DNA from: JAHJQQ01 sp963737555
GTDB lineage: Bacteria > Pseudomonadota > Gammaproteobacteria > Thiohalobacterales > Thiohalobacteraceae
DNA length: 64,000 bases
Direction: 5' to 3'
NCBI GenBank assembly: GCA_963737555.1
Contig: CAVTTB010000008.1
Coordinates: 1-64,000 of the forward strand
The position numbers and the translations under genes were made by a program. This document shows positions 56,726 through 64,000 of the stretch, one piece after another. A model generated the notes under the pieces. It searched no databases. It worked only from the letters and a program-made list of their open reading frames with translations, and was not told the origin of the DNA. The first letter of the stretch is position 1. The number at the start of each line of letters is the position of its first letter.

Positions 56726-58689
56726 GCGCAACGGAAACGTGGCAGCCACCGCCGCGGCAAGCCTGGGCACTGGCTGCGCTGCTCGCGCTCAGCGCCGCGC
56801 CGCATCTGCTGCGCCTGCCGTCCGCACTCACGGCGATCTGGCTGCTCGCAGTGGGCTGGCGGCTGAGTCTGATGCTGCGCGGTCAGCCGCTGCCGCCGCA
56901 ATTGCTGCGCCTGTTGCTGACACTGACAACCGGGCTGGCGCTGTATCTGCAGTTCGGCACCGTGCTCGGCCGCGAGGCCGGCAGTGCCCTGCTGGTGATG
57001 ATGGCCGGCCTCAAATTGTTGGAGCTGAAGCGGCGCCGCGATGCGCTGGTGCTGGTGCTGCTCGGCTATCTGCTGATCGCCGTGCAGTTCATGTTTTCCC
57101 GTTCGCCCACAGCGGTACTCTATGCACTGATCGCGACGCTGCTCATCACCAGTGTTTGGATCGGCCTCAACCAGCGGCAGGGGGCGCGTGCTTGGCGCAG
57201 CGATCTCGCACTCGCGGGACGCCTGCTCGCACAGGCCGTGCCGCTGATGCTGATTCTGTTCGTGCTGTTTCCACGCCTGCCGGGGCCATTGTGGTCGCTG
57301 CCGAGCGATGCGCATGCGCGCAGCGGACTCAGTGGCGAGATGGAACCCGGCCGCATCAGCGACCTGGCCTTGTCCGAAGCAGTCGCGTTCCGCGCCGATT
57401 TCAGCGGGCCGTTACCAGCCCCGGCGCAACGCTACTGGCGCGGGCCGGTGTTCGAGTTCACCGACGGTCGGCGCTGGTGGGGCGCGGGCGATCAAGCCGC
57501 TGTCGACCGTGCGACACCACCGTTGCAGACCCAAGGCATTGCCTATCGGTATGTGCTCACCCTGGAACCCAGCGGCATGCCCTGGTTGCCTGCCTTGGAA
57601 ATGGCGACGACCGTACCGGCTGATGTCATCCGTCTACCTACCTTGGAATTGAAGGCGCGCCGCGCTGTGGATACGCTGCGACGCGATGCGTTCATCGCCT
57701 TTACGGATTACCGTATGGGCACGACAGATGCCGCTACACTGACGCGCAACTTGCGCCTGCCAACCACGCTCAGTGCTCGCGTGCGGCAACTCGCGCAGTC
57801 CTGGCGTGCTGCCTCACGCAACCAGCGTGATGTCGTCGATCACGCGCTGCGCCACTTCAACACCGAAGCCTTCGTCTACACCTTGACGCCGCCGTTGCTC
57901 GGCCGCGATCCGATGGACGAGTTCCTGTTCGAAAGCCGCCGCGGTTTCTGTGAACACTATGCCTCCGCCTTCACCCTGCTGATGCGCGCAGCCGGTATTC
58001 CGGCGCGTGTGGTCACCGGCTATCAGGGCGGCGAAGTGAATCCGGTCGGCGGTTATCTGATCGTGCGCCAGTCCGATGCCCATGCTTGGGCCGAGGTGTG
58101 GCTCACGGAGGCCGGCTGGGTGCGCATCGATCCCACGGCCGCGGTCGCACCGGAACGCATCGAGTATCGCATCGATCTGGATTTGGCCCGCGCGGGTGAT
58201 GCCGTGCGATTTCAATTGGACGATGACCATGCACTGGTGCAGAGCTTACGGCGCGCACGCTTCGCCCTGGATGCGCTCAACAACGGCTGGAATCAATGGG
58301 TGCTCAGTTACGGCGCCGAACGCCAACGTGATCTGTTTGCTGGCTGGGGTCTGCGCGATATGAGTTGGCGCGAACTCGCCTGGGCGTTGTTGTTCGGTGT
58401 CGGCGCGACGCTCGGTGTACTGGCGCTGCTGTTGCTGCGTCGTCCGCGTCCGCCTATCGATGCGGCCGCGCGACTGTATGCACGCTTTCGCCGCCGCCTT
58501 GTGCGTTACGGCATCGCTACAGTGCCGCAGGAAGGCCCGCGCGATTTGCTCGCACGCATAGAACAGGCGCAATTGCCAGTGCAAGCATCGGCACGGCGCA
58601 TCATCGCGTTGTATATAGCGCTGCGCTACGCACCTCAGCCGGATACGCTGCTGCTGAAGGAGCTGCGCCGCGCGGTGCGGGCCTTCTGA
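56722..58689 (+). CDS. TgpA-like membrane transglutaminase (DUF3488-TGc-DUF4129)
   Basis: The 655-aa product has five or six N-terminal membrane helices (DUF3488), a periplasmic transglutaminase-like core, a further helix (AWALLFGVGATLGVLALLLL) and a cytoplasmic DUF4129 tail. The catalytic triad is visible: Cys in RRGFCEHYASAFTLLMRAAG, His in SDAHAWAEVW and Asp in VRIDPTAAVAPERI. P. aeruginosa TgpA of this architecture is essential for viability; its substrate is unknown. With MoxR and DUF58 it makes the standard three-gene operon. Confidence 0.9.
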   Translation: MSATETWQPPPRQAWALAALLALSAAPHLLRLPSALTAIWLLAVGWRLSLMLRGQPLPPQLLRLLLTLTTGLALYLQFGTVLGREAGSALLVMMAGLKLLELKRRRDALVLVLLGYLLIAVQFMFSRSPTAVLYALIATLLITSVWIGLNQRQGARAWRSDLALAGRLLAQAVPLMLILFVLFPRLPGPLWSLPSDAHARSGLSGEMEPGRISDLALSEAVAFRADFSGPLPAPAQRYWRGPVFEFTDGRRWWGAGDQAAVDRATPPLQTQGIAYRYVLTLEPSGMPWLPALEMATTVPADVIRLPTLELKARRAVDTLRRDAFIAFTDYRMGTTDAATLTRNLRLPTTLSARVRQLAQSWRAASRNQRDVVDHALRHFNTEAFVYTLTPPLLGRDPMDEFLFESRRGFCEHYASAFTLLMRAAGIPARVVTGYQGGEVNPVGGYLIVRQSDAHAWAEVWLTEAGWVRIDPTAAVAPERIEYRIDLDLARAGDAVRFQLDDDHALVQSLRRARFALDALNNGWNQWVLSYGAERQRDLFAGWGLRDMSWRELAWALLFGVGATLGVLALLLLRRPRPPIDAAARLYARFRRRLVRYGIATVPQEGPRDLLARIEQAQLPVQASARRIIALYIALRYAPQPDTLLLKELRRAVRAF

Positions 58690-58698
58690 GATGCTGTG

Positions 58699-59272
58699 CT
58701 ATGACTTGGCTGCGGGTTGATGGGGTCGCTGCAAGGCCGCTTCGACCTGATCGCGCGTGGCTTTGCCCACCAGAGTTTCGATCAGGGCCAGCGCGAAATC
58801 CATCGCAGTACCCGGACCGCGCGAGGTGATGATGTTGCCGTCCTGCACCACTGCGTCTTCACGATAAGACAGGCCCGGTATCTTGAGCGCATCGAGCACA
58901 CCGGGAAAACTGGTGGCCTTGCGGTTGTCGAGGAGGCCTGCGCTCGCCAGCACCTTGGGCGCCGCACAAATGGCGGCTACATAACGGCCGGTGTTCGCCG
59001 CCTGGGTGAGCATGGCGTGCAGCCGCGCATCCGCGTTCAGATGATCCGCGCCCGGCAGGCCGCCGGGCAGGACGATCATATCGAAATCGCGCTCGGCGAC
59101 CTTATCCAGAGGTGGTATCGGGGATCAGCACTGTGCCGCGCGCGGCGCGCACCGGTTGCGCATCCAGACCGGCGGTGATCACTTCGATGCCGGCGCGGCG
59201 CAGCAGATCGATGATGGTGACAGCTTCTAACTCTTCACAACCCTGCGCTAGGGGGACAAGGACGCTCGCCAT
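58699..59272 (-). CDS. yajL: DJ-1/PfpI family protein, YajL/ThiJ-like (frameshifted near 59112)
   Basis: This is a small cytoplasmic protein of the DJ-1 superfamily, proposed as a chaperone or deglycase. Joined, it is about 190 aa. The N-terminal frame reads MASVLVPLAQGCEELEAVTI with the conserved acidic Glu in GCEELEA. After one extra base the second frame continues LDKVAERDFDMIVLPGGLPG and reaches the nucleophile elbow AAICAAPKVLASAGLL, with the reactive Cys, then SRGPGTAMDFALALIE. The triad is complete, so the break is likely artefactual. The start overlaps the yibQ end by 25 bases. Confidence 0.85.
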
Positions 59273-60102
59273 AGTGAATCCCTCTCTTGCTGTCGCTGCA
59301 CCAAGCGGCTGACGGGGACGATTTTAACACCGTGCGCGGCAAGACGTGGCAACTCTTGCTTGAGCAAGGCCAGCGTCGCCGGGTGCGGATGCCCGATGCC
59401 CAGCGCGCTGCCGTTGCGCTTGGCCAACTCCACCAATCGCGCGAATTCTCGACGTACGCCGGCGGGTGACAACTCGGCATCCAGAAACACATCGCGCGAT
59501 ACGCTCGGCACTTGGTTTTCATAGGCGAGTTGGCGCGCCACGGTGTATTTGGTGGTGCGACTGTCGACGAAAAACAGACGCCGATCCGATTGCATGCCGC
59601 GCATCAACCACAGCATGTGGCCGGGATGACGGGTGATCAGACTGCCCATGTGATTGTTGATGCCGCTGACATGCGGCACTTGAGCGAGGTCCGCGCGCAC
59701 GGTGTCCAGAAATTCGCGCTCGCTCATGTCGAGGGTCACGCCGCCGCTGTCGAGCCGTAACGACTCAACCGTCTGCATCGGCAGATGCAACATGACTTCT
59801 TTATTGCGCGCATGCGCCTGATTGGCCAATTCGCGCGTGTAGGGTGCGTAGGGGAGAAAGGCACAGGCCACCGGCCCGGGGAGTTGCAGCACTTGACGGC
59901 CGGCATCACGCCGACTGCCCATGTCGTCAATGATGAAGGCGACTTCGGGGACTGCGCCGGCCGTCGCATTCGGCGGAGGGGGTAATACTGCGCCGGCGTG
60001 TACCGCGTTGGCTAATACAGCGCTGCCGAGCAGTGCGAGGGTGGCGCCGCGCAACCGCCGCCACGTCAACCATGGCGTGCGGCGGACGACGCCGGCGATC
60101 AC
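59248..60102 (-). CDS. yibQ: Divergent polysaccharide deacetylase family protein (YibQ)
   Basis: The 284-aa exported protein has a signal or anchor segment (GATLALLGSAVLANAVHAG) and the YibQ domain: VAFIIDDMGSRRDAGRQVL, EVMLHLPMQT, HVSGINNHMGSLITR and GIGHPHPATLALL. It is related to NodB deacetylases and keeps Asp and His residues at the metal site, but activity has not been shown for the family. The GTG start overlaps the ctpA stop as GTGA. It belongs to the envC-ctpA-yibQ cluster for cell-wall remodelling. Confidence 0.88.
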   Translation of the reverse strand: MIAGVVRRTPWLTWRRLRGATLALLGSAVLANAVHAGAVLPPPPNATAGAVPEVAFIIDDMGSRRDAGRQVLQLPGPVACAFLPYAPYTRELANQAHARNKEVMLHLPMQTVESLRLDSGGVTLDMSEREFLDTVRADLAQVPHVSGINNHMGSLITRHPGHMLWLMRGMQSDRRLFFVDSRTTKYTVARQLAYENQVPSVSRDVFLDAELSPAGVRREFARLVELAKRNGSALGIGHPHPATLALLKQELPRLAAHGVKIVPVSRLVQRQQERDSLWRASLSP

Positions 60103-61479
60103 CGCACGCGTTCCTGCTGGATGGCGAGGCCCTTGAGCAGATTCAGCGCTTCGTACAATTGGTAATCGCTACGCGCTAACGACTCGTCAACCTCTTTACT
60201 GTCCTTGTTATCCTTGTCTGACTTGGGTTCATCTATAGATTGCTCTTTCGGATTTATCCTTACCCGTATCCTTGTCCGATTTCTCGTTGCCGTTCTGTAA
60301 ATGCCGTGACAGATCGGCTTCTTTGATCCCCTCGAGCGCTTGCCCCTCAACATTCTCGGCAACCCGCACATTTTCCAACTCGATATCCGGCACGATACCC
60401 TCGGCCTGGATGGAGCGGCCATTGGGCGTGAAATAACGCGCGGTGGTGAGCTTCACCGCAGTATCGTTGCTCAACGGTACGATGGTCTGCACCGAGCCTT
60501 TGCCGAAGGTACGTTCACCGACGATGATGGCGCGCTTGTGATCCTGCAAGGCACCGGCGACGATCTCGGAGGCCGAGGCCGAACCCTGATTCACCAGCAC
60601 CACCAGCGGCGCGCCGGTGATGACATCGTCAGGCGTAGCATTGAAGCGCAAACGCGAGTCGGCAATGCGGCCTTCGGTGTAGACGATCAGACCCTTTTCA
60701 AGAAACGCATCAGATACCGCCACGGCGCCGTTGAGCACGCCGCCGGGATTGTTGCGCAGATCCAGCACCAGACCGCGCAGCTTCTCGTCTTTCTTCATCT
60801 CTTTCTTCAGCGCACTGATGGCCTCGACCAGATTGTCCGCCGTGGTGGCCTGGAACTGTGAGATACGCACATAGCCGAAGCCGGTCTCGAGCATGCGCTG
60901 CTTGACGCTCTTGACCTTGATGATGGCGCGGGTGATGGTGAGTTTGAGCGGCGCTTCCTGGCCTTCGCGCACGATGGTCAGAATGATGTCTGTGCCCGGC
61001 TTGCCGCGCATACGATTGACCGCGTCGTTGAGAGCCATGCCTTTAACCGGTGTTTCATCGAGTCGGATGATGAGGTCGCCGGCCTTGACGCCAGCGCGCT
61101 GCGCCGGGGTGTCGTCGATGGGTGAGATCACCTTGACGAAGCCGTCTTCCATGCCGACTTCGATACCTAAGCCGCCGAATTCACCGGAGGTGCCGACCTG
61201 CAGTTCCTTGAACTGTTCTTTGTCGAGATACGCTGAATGTGGATCCAGCCCGGACAGCATGCCGCGGATGGCGTTCTCCAGAAGCACTTTGTCTTCGACC
61301 GGCTCGACGTAATCCGCCTTGATGCGCGCGAACACGTCGCTGAAGCTGCGCAGCTCGTCCAGAGGCAAGACGGCCTGCGGCGTATCGCGCTCGGCGAAAA
61401 CGGCATGGCCTATGCTGAGCGACACGCCCAGGACCAGACCCGTGGATAACAGGGCGAATTTCTGCGTTTGGGGCTTCAT
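60099..61479 (-). CDS. ctpA: Carboxyl-terminal processing protease CtpA, S41 family (frameshifted near 60230-60300)
   Basis: This periplasmic serine protease has a signal anchor (LLSTGLVLGVSLSIGHAVFA), a PDZ domain (FVKVISPIDDTPAQRAGV to MRGKPGTDIILTIV) and the S41 core, with catalytic Ser in NQGSASASEIVAGAL and Lys in ERTFGKGSVQTI. The frame as given stops at 60229. The neighbouring frame continues IDEPKSDKDNKDSKEVDE and ends DYQLYEALNLLKGLAIQQ, a C-terminus shared by gammaproteobacterial CtpA. One base in the low-complexity Lys/Asp/Ser linker explains this. Joined length is about 459 aa. In relatives CtpA degrades peptidoglycan cross-link hydrolases. Confidence 0.92.
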
Positions 61480-61603
61480 GGGACTTCCATTTTCCGGACG
61501 CGGCCGGCCTCACTGCAAATGACCTTTCGATTATCGGCCGCATCCGGCCGGACTTATGGAGCGGGCAACAACATAGCACAGCACATCAAACCTGGGAACG
61601 CGT

Positions 61604-62827
61604 TCAGCGTTTTGCCTGCGCGGCATCCGGCGTGCCCGCACACCAGTTCTGTGGGTTTTGCGGTTCGCCTTTGTGACGCAGTTCAAAATACACGCCGCTG
61701 CGATCCATGCCGCCGGTATCGCCCACACTGGCAACCACATCGCCCGGCGCGACCCGCTCACCGACAGCCTTGTATAAGGCCTGGTTGTGACCATACAGGG
61801 TCATGTATTCATCGCCGTGATCGATGATGATTAAAAGTCCAAACCCACGTAGCCAGTCGGCGAAGACAACCCGTCCATGGGCCACGGCACGCACATCCCG
61901 ATTGGCCGAGGCGGCGATGAAGGCGCCGCGCCAACGCAGGTCGCCGACCTCGCGACGATCGCCAAAACCAGCCGCCAACTTGCCCGTGACGGGCCAAGGC
62001 AGCTTACGTTTGAGCTTTGCGAACGGTCGGCGCGGCGCATCATCCTTCGACACGTCTTTTGGTTTGACCTCGGCCAAGGCCCGCTGCAGATCTTTGATCA
62101 ATTGACCAAGCCGCTTCTCGTCCTTCTGCATCTGCGACAGTTCGCCGCCTTTAGCCCGAATCTCCGTTTGCAGCGCTCCAAGCAGCGATGTACGCCGCTG
62201 CCGCTCTTCGTCCAGGACAGCGACCTCGGCCGCCTGACGCTCCTGAATCTCAGCTAAGGTCGCGCGCTGCGCATCGATCTGCTGCTGCAAGTCATCGATT
62301 TCCGTCAAGGTGGCTTCGAACGCTTGAATGCGCGTAAGGCGCGCCTGATTGAGATAGCGGTAATACACCAGCATGCGCCCGAACCGCGCCGGGTCTTCCT
62401 GATTGAGCGCCAGCTTGACCTGCTCTTGCCGCCCGAGCAGGTACGCCGCACGCAATTGCTTGGCCAGCTCGCGTCGCTCGAGTTCCAGCTTGGCAATGCT
62501 CTCGGCATAGCGCCCCTGCAGTGCTTCGAGCTGTTGCTCACCCGCGCGCACTTGTGCCTCGACCTCGCGCACGCCGGCATTGAGTTTGCCGATGCGCTGT
62601 TCGACTTCACGGACTTCCTGGGCGAGATCGGATTCCTGCGCACGCGAGGCTTTCAGCTGCGCTTGCAGCGCGTCGATGCGGGTGCGCAGTTCGCTGAGTT
62701 CGGCGCCGGCTTGCCGGGGATCTTTCTGGGTGTCTTTCGGCTCGGCGGCCTGTGCCGCGAGCGCCAGCCAGCACAGGCCAGCGCAGCAGATTGAGACGCC
62801 GAGGTGCGGAGAGCGGCCAGACGCCAC
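61604..62827 (-). CDS. envC: Murein hydrolase activator EnvC
   Basis: EnvC activates amidases AmiA/AmiB at the division septum. The product of about 407 aa has a signal peptide (VSICCAGLCWLALAAQAAEP), long coiled coils from about residue 35 to 260 (SELRTRIDALQAQLKASR and onward), and a C-terminal LytM/M23 domain (FGDRREVGDLRWRGAFIAAS, VVFADWLRGFGLLIIIDHGD, YMTLYGHNQAL, GGMDRSGVYFELRHKG). The zinc-binding His and Asp of the first LytM motif are replaced (WRGAF), so it is a non-catalytic activator like E. coli EnvC. The GTG at 62827 is preferred: it begins the signal peptide seven bases after the gpmI stop. An open frame extends back to a TTG at 62869. Confidence 0.9.
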   Translation of the reverse strand: MASGRSPHLGVSICCAGLCWLALAAQAAEPKDTQKDPRQAGAELSELRTRIDALQAQLKASRAQESDLAQEVREVEQRIGKLNAGVREVEAQVRAGEQQLEALQGRYAESIAKLELERRELAKQLRAAYLLGRQEQVKLALNQEDPARFGRMLVYYRYLNQARLTRIQAFEATLTEIDDLQQQIDAQRATLAEIQERQAAEVAVLDEERQRRTSLLGALQTEIRAKGGELSQMQKDEKRLGQLIKDLQRALAEVKPKDVSKDDAPRRPFAKLKRKLPWPVTGKLAAGFGDRREVGDLRWRGAFIAASANRDVRAVAHGRVVFADWLRGFGLLIIIDHGDEYMTLYGHNQALYKAVGERVAPGDVVASVGDTGGMDRSGVYFELRHKGEPQNPQNWCAGTPDAAQAKR

Positions 62828-62834
62828 GTGGTGC

Positions 62835-64000
62835 CTAAGCCGACTCTGCTGTGATCGCGTGCAGCTCAACCAGCGAGGTTCCGCTCATTTCATTCGGTTT
62901 CGGCAAGCCCATGAGATCGAGCAGGGTTGGCGCGATATCGCAGAGTGCGCCTTGACCCTTGAATTCTGCGGCACGCCCGATATAGACCAACGGCACCAGA
63001 TTGGTGGTGTGTGCGGTATGCGCTTGGCCCGTATCATCGCCCTGCATCTTCTCGGCGTTACCGTGGTCGGCGGTCACCAGCATTTCACCGCCGGCCCGCA
63101 ACAGCGCCTGCTCCACCCGCCCCAAGCAGACATCGAGGGCTTCGATGGCCTTGACGGCGGCAGCGAAGCTGCCGGTGTGGCCGACCATATCCGGATTGGC
63201 GTAGTTGCAGACAATGACGTCGTATTTACCCGCTTCGATGGCCTCGACCAACCGATCGGTCACTGCGCCGGCGCTCATCTCCGGCTGGAGATCGTACGTT
63301 GCGACCTGCGGTGAGGGCACCAAGATGCGGTCTTCGCCGTCGAAGGGTTCTTCCAGACCGCCATTGAAAAAGAACGTGACGTGCGCGTACTTCTCGGTTT
63401 CCGCCAAGCGCAACTGGCGCATGCCCAAGCGCGCCAGATAAGCGCCGAGCACGTTCTGTAAGCGCTCCGCCGGGAAGGCCACCGGGATATCGAATTCCGA
63501 ATTGTATTCGGTGAGACTGACGAAGCGTCCCAGTCGCGGTATCACGGCGCGCTCGAAGCCATCGAAATCGGGCTCGATAAACGGCCGGGTGATCTGCCGG
63601 GCACGGTCGGAACGGTAATTCATGAACACCAGCACATCGCCGTCTTCGACCTGCACCGGGGACTCGCCCGGCGGCACAATAGCCGTGGCTTGCACGAATT
63701 CGTCGCCCTCGTCGCGGGCGTAGGCCATGTCCAGCCCTTCCAGCGCGGTAGTGGCCTGGAAAGCCGCCTTACCTTGGGTGATCAGATCATAGGCCGCCTG
63801 GATGCGTGGCCAGCGGTGGTCGCGATCCATGGCGTAGTAGCGACCGATAATGGAGGCAAAACGCCCGCCGCCATATTCCTTGAACTTCTCTTCCATCAAT
63901 TGGATCGAGGCGGTGGCGCTGCGTGGCGGCGTGTCGCGTCCGTCCAAAAATGCATGCAGGTAAACCCGCTTGACGCCGCGCTTGATGGCCAATTCGACCA
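62835..64000 (-). CDS. gpmI: 2,3-bisphosphoglycerate-independent phosphoglycerate mutase (5' end outside window)
   Basis: This glycolytic enzyme interconverts 3- and 2-phosphoglycerate with two Mn ions. The visible 388 residues start inside VELAIKRGVKRVYLHAFLDG. They include RDTPPRSA, GRYYAMDRDHRWPR, the MNYRSDRARQIT phosphate-binding stretch, the metal ligands in NYANPDMVGHTG, VTADHGNAEKM and AHTTNLVPLVYIG, and the C-terminal APTLLDLMGLPKPNEM. The phosphorylated Ser near the N-terminus is beyond the window edge. It leads the envC-ctpA-yibQ-yajL set, in the order seen in many gammaproteobacteria. Confidence 0.96.
   Translation of the reverse strand, partial: VELAIKRGVKRVYLHAFLDGRDTPPRSATASIQLMEEKFKEYGGGRFASIIGRYYAMDRDHRWPRIQAAYDLITQGKAAFQATTALEGLDMAYARDEGDEFVQATAIVPPGESPVQVEDGDVLVFMNYRSDRARQITRPFIEPDFDGFERAVIPRLGRFVSLTEYNSEFDIPVAFPAERLQNVLGAYLARLGMRQLRLAETEKYAHVTFFFNGGLEEPFDGEDRILVPSPQVATYDLQPEMSAGAVTDRLVEAIEAGKYDVIVCNYANPDMVGHTGSFAAAVKAIEALDVCLGRVEQALLRAGGEMLVTADHGNAEKMQGDDTGQAHTAHTTNLVPLVYIGRAAEFKGQGALCDIAPTLLDLMGLPKPNEMSGTSLVELHAITAESA

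Overview
The window is GC-rich chromosomal DNA from a gammaproteobacterium. Evidence for this placement: the conserved block mnmG-rsmG-parA-parB-atpIBEFHAGDC-glmU-glmS, the convergent engB/polA pair, a DUF2782 gene next to polA, and the order gpmI-envC-ctpA-yibQ. A system II (ResB/CcsB) cytochrome c maturation module, a dicluster cytochrome c4, several c-di-GMP enzymes and a VPLPA/PEP-CTERM-type surface protein suggest a free-living respiratory bacterium, perhaps Chromatiales-like. The exact lineage cannot be fixed from the sequence alone.

Layout. 1-3.7 kb: end of a sulfatase-like gene, a GMC oxidoreductase and a convergent two-part glycosyltransferase, possibly the edge of a surface-polysaccharide cluster. 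3.8-8.1 kb: diguanylate cyclase, endonuclease/exonuclease/phosphatase-family protein, catabolic-type acetolactate synthase. 8.2-13.1 kb: dsbA, ccsB, resB and cytochrome c4, which together oxidise cysteines, attach heme and carry electrons. 13.2-17 kb: engB and polA, facing each other across a 367-bp gap that holds a candidate small RNA. 17-20.6 kb: LOG-family protein, DUF2782, cstA and its small partner ybdD. 20.6-22.3 kb: an accessory, partly AT-rich strip with a sigma-54 promoter, a VPLPA-CTERM protein and a relic of a livF 3' end. 22.3-27.2 kb: the livFGMHK branched-chain amino-acid transporter. 27.3-38.5 kb: acyltransferase, uvrD, two tandem outer-membrane barrel genes (one degenerate), a PAS-GGDEF-EAL protein, an unusual HTH-ferredoxin-reductase fusion with small neighbours, and a DUF4124 protein. 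38.5-54.6 kb: glmS, glmU, slyD, the complete F1Fo ATP synthase operon, parB, parA, rsmG, mnmG. 54.7-58.7 kb: MoxR-DUF58-transglutaminase operon. 58.7-64 kb: gpmI-envC-ctpA-yibQ-yajL, read leftward.

Two themes cut across the window. First, at least 14 genes, including essential ones (atpB, atpH, glmS, mnmG), are split by single-base frameshifts while both halves remain conserved. This looks like indel error in the assembly rather than gene decay, so these genes are annotated here as single spans. Second, intergenic gaps carry several repeat families: GTAG-headed REP-like palindromes, GATTCRG heptad inverted repeats in the glm/atp cluster, a 137-bp palindrome between parA and parB, and paired palindromic units between resB and cytochrome c4.

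The observations judged most likely to be new are the candidate sRNA with C-rich loops in the engB-polA gap (the position of Spot 42/ErsA in relatives), the HTH-[2Fe-2S]-flavin reductase fusion with its cysteine-bearing small neighbour, the sigma-54-driven VPLPA-CTERM gene beside a livF relic, and the parAB palindrome. No CRISPR array, rRNA, tRNA, intact transposase or replication origin was recognised.
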